Shown: positions 34,727 to 44,315, counted from the stretch's first letter. The stretch is 64,000 bases of DNA from Anaerovibrio lipolyticus (GCF_021531495.1 NZ_JADYTY010000002.1:62001-126000); one strand, 5' to 3'. Numbers and translations are program-made. Notes: generated by a model from the letters alone, not told the origin.

Positions 34727-36394
34727 TCAATAAGCACCTACCATGATAAAATCATCCTTAACATACTGGGTACAATGAGATTCCTTAACCTGAACATTCT
34801 TAACAATGGAGTTAATGCTCAGTCGTACACCTGGATACATGGTATCTGCCACACATACTCGGCCATGCTTCATATTCTGCATCTCCGCATCAATTTCCCT
34901 CAACCGCTTTTCACTGCGCTCCACCTTCCCTGCTAATGGGAACTGAGAACAAACCAAACTGTTCAGCTGCTCCACTTTATTAGGCGGCAAAAGCTTTACA
35001 TCTATTTTTTCCAAGGTTGATAAGGTCTTATTCAGCATTTCCAGACGCTTTTGGGCCTCATTGTATTCCTTAAGTGCCTGCTGATATTCCTTTTGCAGCA
35101 TAGGATTAACACCTACGCTCAAACGGGTAATAACATTTGCTTCATTACCTATGCATCTAGCTCGAATTTCCTCACCAGCCGCTAGGTTGCCACCAGTAAT
35201 CTGTCCCTTGCCTTCATCCATAATGAGACGGCGACCTGCCCGTATAGTGGAATGCATAGCCACATCCTGAATGAAAATATCTCCACCAGCTTCGATATCA
35301 GCATTCTCAGCAAAGGAAGCATGAAAATCCCCTCTTGCCTTAATAAAGCCTCGGTTCATACCTCGAACGCCACCCTTGATAAATATATTGGCGCCTTCTA
35401 CATTGGCTGCACTAACCATACCCATGATCTCAATATCTCCGGCTGCCTTTACCACAAAGCCAGCTTCCACATTGCCGCTAATAGTAACAGATCCATCAAA
35501 ATCAATATTGCCGGTTTCCATGCAGACATCCCCTTTGATTTCCAAACGAGGATCCACATCTATCTTGCTGCCCTTGTCTACAATCTGGCCATCCATATCT
35601 GCCACTACAAAATTTTCGTCCTTGATAATGGTGTTCTTGCCAGCAGGCACAGGCTTGGGCTTACCATTTCTGGCCATAATCCTATTGCCAAATACATTTG
35701 TACCGGGAATTCCTTTGGTATGAGGTATTCTCTCCGCCAATACCTGGCCCTTGTTAGCCCGCAGGAACATATTTAGATTCTTATAATCTGCCCTATCATG
35801 CTCATCTACGACTGGTACGCCCTTTTCGCCTACATTAAACTTACGGATAATCTGAGCATCCTGCCCATTCTGAGGAGCCTCTCCCTTGGCCACCTCCGTA
35901 GGACGACCGGTATGACTTGCTTTCTTAACGGCCTCATCATTAATACCATATCTGACATTTTTTACCTGCAACGCTTCATATATCATTTCTGCCGTAGGAA
36001 TAGACTGCTTACCAGCCACATTAAATCTTATGGCAGCAGACAATTTATCTGAAGCAATCTCTACAATAACCTTGCCATATTCTACATGCTCCTGCAAGGC
36101 TTCCTGATCTACTTCTTCATCAGCAGCCTGACTGGAATAGCCCTGTGGCAAAGTAAAATCCTTGCCCAAATAAACAGGAACGCCGTCATTTTTTCTCAGT
36201 GCATCAGTCATAGCCATGAGGTCATAATCCAAAACACTAAAATCCTTTAAAACCCGACGCATATCAGAAACCTCAAACATCAGGCCAGTCCCATCCTTGG
36301 GGTATACGGTTAGATAGATACCATCTGCACAGAATTCCAACAGATAGCCTTCTTTCTCGCCACCTACTTTTGCTATAATCTTACGTTCATCCAT
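34727..36394 (-). CDS. fapA: FapA, DUF342 flagellar assembly protein A
   Basis: 555 residues. The N-terminal 190 residues are a mixed alpha/beta region; the central part (about 200-420) is a right-handed beta-helix-like DUF342/FapA domain with repeated short strands such as GSVTISGNVEAGFVVKAAGD, IEAGGDIFIQDVAMHS and TIRAGRRLIMDEGKG. A coiled-coil (YQQALKEYNEAQKRLEML) follows at about 437-500. In Vibrio FapA affects polar flagellar assembly. In this operon it sits directly after fliA, consistent with a late role in assembly or regulation. Start ATG has GGGGGG seven bases upstream. Confidence 0.85.
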   Translation of the reverse strand: MDERKIIAKVGGEKEGYLLEFCADGIYLTVYPKDGTGLMFEVSDMRRVLKDFSVLDYDLMAMTDALRKNDGVPVYLGKDFTLPQGYSSQAADEEVDQEALQEHVEYGKVIVEIASDKLSAAIRFNVAGKQSIPTAEMIYEALQVKNVRYGINDEAVKKASHTGRPTEVAKGEAPQNGQDAQIIRKFNVGEKGVPVVDEHDRADYKNLNMFLRANKGQVLAERIPHTKGIPGTNVFGNRIMARNGKPKPVPAGKNTIIKDENFVVADMDGQIVDKGSKIDVDPRLEIKGDVCMETGNIDFDGSVTISGNVEAGFVVKAAGDIEIMGMVSAANVEGANIFIKGGVRGMNRGFIKARGDFHASFAENADIEAGGDIFIQDVAMHSTIRAGRRLIMDEGKGQITGGNLAAGEEIRARCIGNEANVITRLSVGVNPMLQKEYQQALKEYNEAQKRLEMLNKTLSTLEKIDVKLLPPNKVEQLNSLVCSQFPLAGKVERSEKRLREIDAEMQNMKHGRVCVADTMYPGVRLSINSIVKNVQVKESHCTQYVKDDFIMVGAY

Positions 36395-36455
36395 GTACAG
36401 CCCCCCTGGCTATTCTTCAATACTAGATGCCAGTATCTGATATATGTAAAATGTA

Positions 36456-37205
36456 TCAGAGTTCATTCATATTAGCCAAAAATCCCCTTAGCTTGAATAT
36501 AGCCTTGGTATGCAACTGGCAAATACGCGCTTCTGATAAATGCATTATCAAGCTTATTTCCTTCATGGTCAATTCATCATAATAATATAAAGACACCACT
36601 AGCTTTTCTTTTTCGGTCAGCTCATCCAATGCCCCCATGAGAGTTTCCTTTAGCTCTACGTATTCGGCACTGCTGTGAGGATCCATATCCTGAGCCCCTG
36701 CGGCCTCAGATTTCATATATTCCCCCAGAGGTATAATAGTTGCTGCATTTATCTGCTGCTCCAGATGATGTACCTGCTCCACAGTCATATCTAATTCCTG
36801 AGCCAGCTCCTCATCTGTTACCCCGTGGCCTAGTCTACCCTCCAGCTTGTTTACCGCAGTCTCATATCTACGGATTTTTTGTCTGAGGGAAACGGATATC
36901 CAATCCCTGGAACGCAAATCATCCTTCATGGCCCCGCTGATACGCAGGCCGGCATAAGTCTCAAATTTGTTTCCTCGCCGGATATCATATCTGGCCACTG
37001 CGTCCATCAGACCAAAATATCCGCTGATTATCAAATCATCCCTGTCCACATGGGCCGGCAGACTCATGGCCATACGGCCAGCTATAATATTTACCAGAGG
37101 CAGATAGTGCTCCACCAGCTGATTGCGAATTTCCAGAGTTGGATTCTGGGAATAGACCTGCCAAAGATTATTTATATCCTCAGCTGATTTATGATCATTC
37201 TGCAC
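36456..37205 (-). CDS. fliA: Flagellar sigma factor FliA/SigD (sigma-28)
   Basis: 249 residues of the FliA/WhiG sigma-70 subfamily. Region 2 covers residues 35-110 (VDRDDLIISGYFGLMDAVAR and FETYAGLRISGAMKDDLR, with the region 2.3/2.4 promoter-melting residues), region 3 is around SVSLRQKIRRYETAVNKLEG, and region 4 is the C-terminal helix-turn-helix LTMKEISLIMHLSEARICQL. It would direct late flagellar, flagellin and chemotaxis promoters. It is encoded in the middle-class operon, so its own expression depends on the upstream promoters. No anti-sigma FlgM is in the window. Confidence 0.93.
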   Translation of the reverse strand: MQNDHKSAEDINNLWQVYSQNPTLEIRNQLVEHYLPLVNIIAGRMAMSLPAHVDRDDLIISGYFGLMDAVARYDIRRGNKFETYAGLRISGAMKDDLRSRDWISVSLRQKIRRYETAVNKLEGRLGHGVTDEELAQELDMTVEQVHHLEQQINAATIIPLGEYMKSEAAGAQDMDPHSSAEYVELKETLMGALDELTEKEKLVVSLYYYDELTMKEISLIMHLSEARICQLHTKAIFKLRGFLANMNEL

Positions 37206-37237
37206 TATGCCTCACCACCATTGCTTGTATCACCTGA

Positions 37238-37633
37238 TTACGATTCACTGCTGCCTGTTACCTTGCGGAGAGAATCTGTATCCAGAGGTGCAAATCCTTC
37301 CTGATTACTCCTCTCCGGCTGTGGCTCAGTAACAGCATCCTTATCCTGAGCATCCCCCGCTGCTTCGGCTTCTGCCTCAGATTGCTCCTGCTTTTCCTTC
37401 TGCTTCAAATCCGTCATAGCCTGCTCTGTTTCCTTAATAAGAGAGCCATAACCTATCTTTTCAAACAGAAAAGCACCGATATAAACCAATACACCGGTGG
37501 CTAAAAAAATGCAAGCTGTCCGCATGAGAATAACCGATATGCGGACATCACTCAGCAATCCGGCAGCTATAGCCGTCAAACCTGCTATAGCTGCAAATAC
37601 CAGGGCCGCCGTAAGCTTACAAATATCTATCAT
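37238..37633 (-). CDS. Small two-helix membrane protein, unknown
   Basis: 131 residues. Two hydrophobic helices (about residues 6-30 and 38-58: ALVFAAIAGLTAIAAGLL and ACIFLATGVLVYIGAFLF) form a hairpin. After it comes a charged cytoplasmic-looking tail with a short Glu/Lys coiled coil (ETEQAMTDLKQKEKQEQ) and an acidic, Ala/Glu/Gln-rich segment. It sits between cheD and fliA, overlapping the end of cheD closely (ATG at 37633, cheD stop at 37635). Position suggests a motility role; no family is recognised. Confidence 0.65.
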   Translation of the reverse strand: MIDICKLTAALVFAAIAGLTAIAAGLLSDVRISVILMRTACIFLATGVLVYIGAFLFEKIGYGSLIKETEQAMTDLKQKEKQEQSEAEAEAAGDAQDKDAVTEPQPERSNQEGFAPLDTDSLRKVTGSSES

Positions 37634-37634
37634 G

Positions 37635-38120
37635 TTAGATTTCCTTATCACCTTTGTCTATGGTTTTTACCTTATAGACACCATTGGCCAAATCAATCTG
37701 CACAGTTCGTCCATAGTTACCGCCTGTATCCTCTCCCACAACAGGAATGGATAAACTAGCCAATATTTCCTTGGAGGCTGCGGCATTACGCAGACCAACT
37801 CTCATAATATCGGAAGCATTGGCAAAAGCAAACATCTGGGCACCGCCAGCCAGCTTGGCAACCAATCTGGACTTGACAGCTCCCATGCTAATAAGCTCCT
37901 GTAGCATATCTTTGATTCCCGTATCGGCAAATTTTGCTCTATTCTCATTGGAACGGGATTTGCTGCTATCAGGCAGCATAATGTGCAGTAGACCACCAAT
38001 TTTTGTCTGAGGATCGTACAGGGAAATGCCTATACATGAACCCAGACCATAACTTATTAAGATATCAGGTGCACGGCCAACCTTATAGTCAGCCATCCCC
38101 ACCTTTACTAAATCTGGCAT
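37635..38120 (-). CDS. cheD: Chemoreceptor glutamine deamidase CheD
   Basis: Deamidates Gln residues in chemoreceptors and stimulates CheC. 161 residues with the family catalytic triad: Cys in GLGSCIGISLYDP (about residue 29), His in GGLLHIMLPDS (about 46) and a Thr in the early strand. The C-terminal half has VAKLAGGAQMF and SIPVVGEDTGGNYGRTVQID. It follows cheC by four bases; CheC-CheD pairing is usual in Firmicutes. Confidence 0.93.
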   Translation of the reverse strand: MPDLVKVGMADYKVGRAPDILISYGLGSCIGISLYDPQTKIGGLLHIMLPDSSKSRSNENRAKFADTGIKDMLQELISMGAVKSRLVAKLAGGAQMFAFANASDIMRVGLRNAAASKEILASLSIPVVGEDTGGNYGRTVQIDLANGVYKVKTIDKGDKEI

Positions 38121-38124
38121 ATAG

Positions 38125-38739
38125 TTACACTCCCACTGCTTGTAATATTATCTCCAACGAACCTGGATCTGGTACGAGGAAAAAATGACCCTTGATACCA
38201 TCATCCTCAGTTTTGAATTCAGTTTCAATAACCAAGGCATGGTCACCCATCTGGCCAAGCTGTACCAGCACAACGCTAAGAATAGCCCCTGCCATATCCA
38301 TAGCCAAAGCTGGAATAGATGGCAGCAGGGAAATATTCGTAAAATTAAACAGCGCATTAAGGTAGGCACCAGAAAGAATATTGCCTATCTCCATCAAGGC
38401 TGATTCATCCATAAAGTCCAGCTTCTGGGTGTCGCCATGCTTTTTGCCCATAAGCATATCCACCAGATAGAAGGCGCTATCCCTTGGCAGCAAGAACAAA
38501 ATATTGCTAGGCGCCTTGCCATATACCCGCAGGAATACGCCTACCACCATTGTATCAGGACCGCCTACCAGCTCTGGAACCTCTTCCAAAGGTACAATAG
38601 ATACCCTTGGCACGTCCATATCTATACGACGATTGATAATCTGTGACAACGCTGTAGCAGAATTTCCTGCACCTACATTGCCTATTTCTCGTAGTGCATC
38701 CATCTGCACCGGAGAAAGACTTGCGATATCATCTGACAT
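38125..38739 (-). CDS. cheC: CheY-P phosphatase CheC
   Basis: 204 residues with two E-x3-N phosphatase signatures: MDALREIGNVGAGNSATALS (residues 13-32) and DESALMEIGNILSGAYLNAL (about 108-127). It binds and dephosphorylates CheY-P at the receptor/motor and partners with CheD. The locus also has FliY with similar motifs, so two CheY-P phosphatases are encoded. Starts 36 bases after cheW. Confidence 0.93.
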   Translation of the reverse strand: MSDDIASLSPVQMDALREIGNVGAGNSATALSQIINRRIDMDVPRVSIVPLEEVPELVGGPDTMVVGVFLRVYGKAPSNILFLLPRDSAFYLVDMLMGKKHGDTQKLDFMDESALMEIGNILSGAYLNALFNFTNISLLPSIPALAMDMAGAILSVVLVQLGQMGDHALVIETEFKTEDDGIKGHFFLVPDPGSLEIILQAVGV

Positions 38740-38775
38740 TTCCTTTATCCCACCAATCTATACAATCTGAAAGAC

Positions 38776-39243
38776 TTATTCCTCACCACTCAGTCCTATA
38801 ATTTCGCTGATATTGAGCTGGATAATCAATCTGCCATCCACTTTGCCGATACCGGAAATAAACTTAGAGCTGGAATCCGTACCAGAGGTAATAGCTCTAG
38901 TGGTATCAATATCTGCTGCACTAATAGTACGCACCTCTGTTACTGCATCCACCAGCATACCTACAGAAACTTCATCGTACTGTACAATAACAATTCTAGT
39001 ATTAGCAGTATATGGTGTATCCTCCAAGCCCAAACGCTTTTTCAAATCAATAACCGGCAATACGCTGCCACGAAGATTGATTACACCCTTTATGAAATCA
39101 GGCGCAAAAGGAACACGGGTAATATCGGTTAATCCCTTGATTTCCTGCACGTTTAAAATACTGAAGCCATATTCTTCATTTCTCAGCTTAAAGGCAACTA
39201 CCTGTACATCATCGTCAGTCATTACCTTATCATCCTTAGCCAT
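38776..39243 (-). CDS. cheW: Chemotaxis coupling protein CheW
   Basis: 155-residue CheW domain that links receptors to CheA: VVAFKLRNEEYGFSILNVQE, LTDITRVPFAPDFIKGVINL and RGSVLPVIDLKKRLGL are the typical strands (residues 12-75), and VTEVRTISAADID follows. Ribosome site GGGGG precedes the ATG. It is located between cheA and cheC. Confidence 0.94.
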   Translation of the reverse strand: MAKDDKVMTDDDVQVVAFKLRNEEYGFSILNVQEIKGLTDITRVPFAPDFIKGVINLRGSVLPVIDLKKRLGLEDTPYTANTRIVIVQYDEVSVGMLVDAVTEVRTISAADIDTTRAITSGTDSSSKFISGIGKVDGRLIIQLNISEIIGLSGEE

Positions 39244-39261
39244 CTTCTGTACCCCCTTCGA

Positions 39262-41352
39262 TTACATCAATGCGCTGACATCCAGAATCATAGCCACATG
39301 GCCATCACCCAGAACAGTAGCACCTGCCAACATCTTCAGGCCGGACAAAAGCTTGCCTAAAGTCTTAATAACGATTTCCTGCTGGCCAATAAGATTATCT
39401 ACCACAATACCAATCTTGTGGTCACCAACATGAACAACAACCACAAAGATATCATCCTCTTCATTGGACTTACCCTGTGGTACACTCAGTACCTCATTAA
39501 GGCGAGCAATTGGTATAATCTGTCCACGCAGAACAATAACTTCCTTGTTCTGTACGGTCTTAATGTCATTAGGAGTAATATTGATGGTGCTATCAATGGA
39601 GCCCAAAGGAATAGCATACATCTCATCCTGAACCTTAACCAGCATAGCCTGAATAATAGCCAAGGTCAGAGGCAGCTTAATCTTGAAAACAGAACCCTCA
39701 TCAATCTTGGTTTCTACATCTACATGGCCGCCCAGGGACTCAATCTTGCTGCGTACTACATCCATGCCTACACCGCGTCCGGATACGTCAGTAATGGTTT
39801 CAGCAGTAGAGAAGCCTGGCAGGAAAATCAAACGCACTGCATCAGCATCTGGCAAAGCATCAGCTTCCTCACGGCTAATCATACCCTTTTCTACAGCCTT
39901 GTTACGAATCTTATCAGCATTAATACCTGCACCATCATCCGTAACCATGATAACTACATTGTTGCCCTCGTGACGAGCAATCAGGCCAACCTCACCGGTT
40001 CTTGGCTTACCCTTGGCCTCACGATCATCAGGATGCTCTACACCATGATCCAGAGAGTTTCTCAGCAAATGCATCAGTGGATCACCGATTTCATCAATTA
40101 CGGTACGATCCAGCTCTGTATCCTCACCCTCAATAGTCAGGTTAATATCCTTATTCAATTCCTTGGCCAAATCTCTAACCATACGTGGGAAGCGGTTGAA
40201 TACCTGGCTAACAGGCACCATTCTTACCTTCATAACTACGGACTGCAAGTCAGTAGTTACTCTATCCATCTGCTCCAAGGTCTCTGTCAGCTCAGTAAGA
40301 CGATGAGTCATACCAATCTGCTCCAAACGTACCTTGTTAGTAACCAGCTCTCCTACCAGATTCATAAGGGTATCCAGTTTTTCAATATCAACACGAACAG
40401 ACTGTCCACCTACATGATTCTTTTTATCGTGCTTACTATTGCCATTAGCTGCTGGATGCTTATCTGCTGCCTTGGCAACAGGATCTGCCTTTGGTGCTGG
40501 AGTGGAAGCCTTGGCAACAGCAGCTCCAGCCTTTGGTTCTTCAGCATTCTTTGGTGCATCCAAAACAATTTCGGTAGCTTTTACTGCACTGATTTCGGAA
40601 ATAGCAGCAACCCCTTCTTCTATTTTATGAGCATCTGCATCAGTTACCAGACAAACATCAAAGCTATGGTCAAATTTTTCCTGCTCCAAATCCTGAGCTG
40701 GTGGCACAGACTTAATAACATCGCCCAGCTCGTCCAGAACATTCATAACCATGTAGGAACGAGCGGATTTCAAAAGACAAGTATCCGCAATCTCCACATG
40801 TACCCAGAACGGAATCAAGCCACTATTCTTGGCCTCTCTAATAACCAACATATCTGTATCATTCAGCTCGCATCCCTCTGGCAGCTGGGACTTAACAGGT
40901 TTTGCCGCCGGCTCAACAGGAGTTCCTGGCAGCTTCACACCAGTTTCTGCCTCAGCCTGTGCCACAGACTCTCCTTTAGCGATGGCATTAACCATACGAA
41001 CCAGCTCAGATACATCAACTGCATCCTCACCGTCTCCGTTGGCTATATTATCAACCATTTCCTGCAATGCATCTACACATTTGAAGATTACATCAATAAT
41101 TTCCTCGCTAACCTTCAGCTGTTCCTTGCGGAGCATATCCAAAAGATTCTCCATATCATGAGTCAGCTCGGCAGTCTTGGTATAGCCCATAGTAGCAGAC
41201 ATACCCTTCAAGGTGTGAGCATTACGGAAAATCTCATTAAGGACTGATAAATCCTCAGGATCATTTTCCAGGCTCAGCAGACCATCATTCAGAGACTGCA
41301 AATGTTCCCGTGATTCATCCAAAAACATTTCCATGTACTGATTTGTTTCCAT
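39262..41352 (-). CDS. cheA: Chemotaxis histidine kinase CheA
   Basis: 696 residues. P1 Hpt domain (1-105) has the phosphorylated His in FRNAHTLKGMSATMGY (about 47). P2 (about 165-265) binds CheY/CheB, then an Ala/Lys/Pro-rich linker (280-320). P3 dimerisation is at about 325-380. The P4 kinase domain has the N box LMHLLRNSLDHGVEHPDD (about 430), G1 VTDDGAGIN and GFSTAETITDVSGRGVGMDV (about 518). P5 CheW-like domain covers 560-696. It autophosphorylates in receptor clusters and passes phosphate to CheY and CheB, both in this window. Confidence 0.95.
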   Translation of the reverse strand: METNQYMEMFLDESREHLQSLNDGLLSLENDPEDLSVLNEIFRNAHTLKGMSATMGYTKTAELTHDMENLLDMLRKEQLKVSEEIIDVIFKCVDALQEMVDNIANGDGEDAVDVSELVRMVNAIAKGESVAQAEAETGVKLPGTPVEPAAKPVKSQLPEGCELNDTDMLVIREAKNSGLIPFWVHVEIADTCLLKSARSYMVMNVLDELGDVIKSVPPAQDLEQEKFDHSFDVCLVTDADAHKIEEGVAAISEISAVKATEIVLDAPKNAEEPKAGAAVAKASTPAPKADPVAKAADKHPAANGNSKHDKKNHVGGQSVRVDIEKLDTLMNLVGELVTNKVRLEQIGMTHRLTELTETLEQMDRVTTDLQSVVMKVRMVPVSQVFNRFPRMVRDLAKELNKDINLTIEGEDTELDRTVIDEIGDPLMHLLRNSLDHGVEHPDDREAKGKPRTGEVGLIARHEGNNVVIMVTDDGAGINADKIRNKAVEKGMISREEADALPDADAVRLIFLPGFSTAETITDVSGRGVGMDVVRSKIESLGGHVDVETKIDEGSVFKIKLPLTLAIIQAMLVKVQDEMYAIPLGSIDSTINITPNDIKTVQNKEVIVLRGQIIPIARLNEVLSVPQGKSNEEDDIFVVVVHVGDHKIGIVVDNLIGQQEIVIKTLGKLLSGLKMLAGATVLGDGHVAMILDVSALM

Positions 41353-41372
41353 TTCTATTCCCCCTGATTTGA

Positions 41373-42569
41373 TTAATTCCTAACTCTTTTTATAATCGCA
41401 TCTGCTATCTGCCCTATTGGCAGAACCTCATCTGCAATGCCAGCCTCCACTACAGATTTTGGCATACCATATACAACACAGGTTTCCTCAGCCTCAGCTA
41501 TAACATAACCCCCAGCCTTCTTTATCTTTTTCATTCCAGCAGCACCATCGCATCCCATACCTGTAAGGATAACTGATACCACCTCAGAACCATATTTTAC
41601 CACAGAATCAAACATTATATCCACCGCTGGCCTATGGGAAGCCAAAGGCGGATCCTGATTCAGAGAAATCTCTCTTTTTGCAGCATTTCCTCTAACTGTA
41701 AGATGATATCCACCTGGTGCAATATAAACATGACCTGGCAAAATAAGATCTCCCTGCTCTGCTTCCTTAACCGTAACATGAGACAGAGAATTCAATCTCT
41801 CGGCCAATGATTTGGTAAAGCCTGGCGGCATATGCTGCACAACTACCATGCCACATGGCATATTAGCTGGCAACCTTGGTATTACCTGCTGCAGGGCTCT
41901 TGGTCCTCCTGTTGAGGTTCCTAGAGCCACAAGCTTGGTAGAATTACCTCCAGCCGAACTGCTATAGAAGGATGTAGCAGGCTTCTGCTTCATTAGAGGA
42001 TTCTCATGCTTGGCCAACATACTGGTATATCCATGAGATGTAGATAGACCTGTAGGTTTGCTTATCTGAGAGGATTGATTTCCATAACCTTTCCTCTCAA
42101 ATATATTAATTCGCTTTAAATTCGGCGCTTCCTGCTTTTTCTGAAAAATATTCTGGATATTTTTTGTTTTTCTTACTCCAACAGAGGCAACACTGCGACA
42201 TTTTTCAATAATATCGTCCTCTATGCTATCTATTTTGGAGATTGAGCCTCCTGCCTTGCAAAGAAAATCCACTGCTCCTAGTTCCAAGGCCCTAATGGTT
42301 TCATCCGCATCCTTCTTGGTAAGACTGCTGAACATCAGCACGGGCACAGGGCAGTCCTTCATAATGACCTGCAAAGCCTGCAATCCATCCATTACAGGCA
42401 TGTTAATATCCAGCGTCAACAGATCTGGTTTTTCTTTGGCAACCAGCTCTACAGCTTCCTTACCATTTCTGGCAATACCTACTACCTGAAAATCTGGTGT
42501 TTTGGTAAAAAGGTCTGATATTACCTTTCTCATAAAGGCAGAGTCATCTGCTATAACCACGCGAATCAT
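41373..42569 (-). CDS. cheB: Protein-glutamate methylesterase CheB
   Basis: 398 residues. Receiver domain 1-120 with the phosphoacceptor Asp in LLTLDINMPVMDG (about 55), a linker of about 85 residues, and the esterase domain from about 205: catalytic Ser in LGTSTGGPRALQ, His in QHMPPGFTKSL and Asp in GMGCDGAAGM. It removes methyl groups from receptors. The partner methyltransferase cheR is not in this window. ATG 42569 follows GGAGG by seven bases; an upstream ATG in frame lacks a site. Confidence 0.93.
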   Translation of the reverse strand: MIRVVIADDSAFMRKVISDLFTKTPDFQVVGIARNGKEAVELVAKEKPDLLTLDINMPVMDGLQALQVIMKDCPVPVLMFSSLTKKDADETIRALELGAVDFLCKAGGSISKIDSIEDDIIEKCRSVASVGVRKTKNIQNIFQKKQEAPNLKRINIFERKGYGNQSSQISKPTGLSTSHGYTSMLAKHENPLMKQKPATSFYSSSAGGNSTKLVALGTSTGGPRALQQVIPRLPANMPCGMVVVQHMPPGFTKSLAERLNSLSHVTVKEAEQGDLILPGHVYIAPGGYHLTVRGNAAKREISLNQDPPLASHRPAVDIMFDSVVKYGSEVVSVILTGMGCDGAAGMKKIKKAGGYVIAEAEETCVVYGMPKSVVEAGIADEVLPIGQIADAIIKRVRN

Positions 42570-42583
42570 TTGCCTGCCTCCTC

Positions 42584-43273
42584 TCACTTAGTGCCAATTC
42601 CCTTGGCCAGACTTTGTCTTTGTATTTCAAAAATAAACTTTACCAGCTTATTCTGATGTACCTTGCTCATATCCAAGAATTTTACACCTATCTGATAAGT
42701 AGGTGTGATTGCATTTTTGATAGGAACACATCGCATTATCTGACCGGTAATCCGCAGCATTCCCACTCCCGGAATGCTGGTCAGCTCTACTACTGCCTTA
42801 CTGCCTACAGGCAGCTCCTTGTCATTGGTAAGGGCAATGCCACCGCCGCTGATATCAGTAATGCGGGTGATAATCATATCTTCCATGGCACCATATTCAT
42901 TAAGGGGCCGCAAAATTACTGTATAGTCTGCTGATACACGAACAAATTCCCTATTCTGAATCTTTTGTACCTCAGCAGGCATAGTAACAATCCAAACAGG
43001 GATATTCCCTTCCCTAGCCTTATCCAAGTAATGGGTACTAAACTTGTAAAAGCATCCATCACCAGGAGTTTTGCCCATCATAGCTTCTCCCGGTCTAGGA
43101 ATAATTGGTACTCCTTTTTCGTTCATGGGCATAGCTGCCAATATTTTACCATTTTTGATTTCTTCTACACGACTGCTTACACCTTCCGGTGCTTCCTCTG
43201 GATAGAACTCCAGTCGCGAACCAATCTTTATTACCTTGTCTGCAGCTAATTTTGTGCCTTTAAAACCACTCAT
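42584..43273 (-). CDS. PilZ-domain flagellar brake protein (YcgR/YpfA-like)
   Basis: 229 residues. The N-terminal half is a YcgR_N-like beta domain (residues 10-105); the C-terminal PilZ domain contains both c-di-GMP-binding motifs: NREFVRVSA (R-x3-R, about 112-118) and DISGGGIAL (D-x-S-x-x-G, about 142). It should slow or turn off the motor when c-di-GMP is high, through the rotor/stator. In Bacillus the counterpart is YpfA; here the gene is inside the flagellar operon, upstream of cheB. It heads a transcript with its own predicted promoter. Confidence 0.85.
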   Translation of the reverse strand: MSGFKGTKLAADKVIKIGSRLEFYPEEAPEGVSSRVEEIKNGKILAAMPMNEKGVPIIPRPGEAMMGKTPGDGCFYKFSTHYLDKAREGNIPVWIVTMPAEVQKIQNREFVRVSADYTVILRPLNEYGAMEDMIITRITDISGGGIALTNDKELPVGSKAVVELTSIPGVGMLRITGQIMRCVPIKNAITPTYQIGVKFLDMSKVHQNKLVKFIFEIQRQSLAKGIGTK

Positions 43274-43351
43274 TGGTATCCCCTCATAGTAAATTAGTAT
43301 AAAGCAACCAAATTCATCTTTTGGTTACTGAAAAATCTCGCCTTTTCTTCT

Positions 43352-43380
43352 ATTTTATCTAAAAACACATATTATTGCAA
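43352..43380 (-). promoter_or_regulatory. Promoter before the PilZ-cheB-cheA segment
   Basis: TTGCAA (43375-43380) and TAAAAT (43352-43357), 17 bases apart, lie in the 112-base gap after flhG. A small AACCAAA/TTTGGTT hairpin (43306-43326) lies in the leader. This would let chemotaxis genes be expressed apart from the export genes upstream. Confidence 0.5.
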
Positions 43381-43385
43381 AAATA

Positions 43386-44309
43386 TTAACGAACGTTATG
43401 AAAAAATTTTCGTAAAAACCCCTGCCAGCCCATTTTCACCTGCTGTTCTCTGCCTGTCAGCAAGGAATCAGCCAAGGAGGCTATACATTTAGAAGCCAAA
43501 GAATCTGGATATGCAGCCATAATAGGAACTTGTTTCCTAACAGAGCGCATCATATTGTTATCGTCTAAAATAAATCCCAAAGATTCCAATTTCATATGGA
43601 GAAATTTATCTGCTGTACAAATAAGCTTGTTGGCCGTTTCATGACTTTCCATAAGGTCAAAAACACGATTTACCACCAGTCTGATAGGCTGCTGGGCTCC
43701 CAAACTGCAATATGCCTTCAAAACCGCATAGCCATCTGTCAAGGAGGTTGGCTCTGGCGTAGTAACCAAAACTACCTCGTCAGAGGCCATAATAAAGTCC
43801 AAAACATTTTTACCTACACCAGCGCCAGTATCCACCAAAATAATATCTGCCCAATCATCACAACCAGCCAGTTTATTAAAAATAACCTGCCTTTGAATAG
43901 TAGACAGCTCCCCGGCATGCTCCATCCCAGAGCCGCCAGATATATAGCTGACTCCGTAAGGCCCCCGTATCAGCACGTCCTCCAGCTCTACACCTTCATT
44001 AACCAAAGACATCATGGTCTGACGAGAACTGGTCCCCAGCAGTACGTCCACGTTGGCTGTGCCAAGATCTGCATCCACCACTACCACACGTTTGCCCTTT
44101 TTTCCCATAGCAATGGCTAGATTCACCGTAAGATTGGTTTTGCCTACGCCTCCCTTGCCACTGGTAATAGCAATAACTCTGGCTCCCTGACTAACTGGCT
44201 GATAAGCCATGCTCTGAGAACTTCCCTGCAATCTCCCGGAGTCCATTGTATCTTCTTTTGTAATTTTCCCCTCTACAAGCATTCTCAGCCTGGTAGCCTG
44301 ATCATCCAT
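43386..44309 (-). CDS. flhG: FlhG (YlxH/FleN), MinD-like flagellar number regulator
   Basis: 307 residues: a short N-terminal activator helix region (DDQATRLRML) that touches FlhF, then a ParA/MinD ATPase with the deviant Walker A TSGKGGVGKTN (about residue 48), VVVDADLGTANVDVLLG, ILVDTGAGVGKNV (Walker B) and a C-terminal amphipathic helix. With FlhF it sets flagellar number and position. It starts six bases after flhF. Confidence 0.92.
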   Translation of the reverse strand: MDDQATRLRMLVEGKITKEDTMDSGRLQGSSQSMAYQPVSQGARVIAITSGKGGVGKTNLTVNLAIAMGKKGKRVVVVDADLGTANVDVLLGTSSRQTMMSLVNEGVELEDVLIRGPYGVSYISGGSGMEHAGELSTIQRQVIFNKLAGCDDWADIILVDTGAGVGKNVLDFIMASDEVVLVTTPEPTSLTDGYAVLKAYCSLGAQQPIRLVVNRVFDLMESHETANKLICTADKFLHMKLESLGFILDDNNMMRSVRKQVPIMAAYPDSLASKCIASLADSLLTGREQQVKMGWQGFLRKFFHNVR

Positions 44310-44315
44310 ACCCTC

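Noticed and set aside
39418-41247. 609-codon plus-strand open frame opposite cheA
   Set aside because: It mirrors the codon structure of cheA, has composition rich in Leu, Ile, Asn and His typical of antisense shadows, no ribosome site, and no domain.
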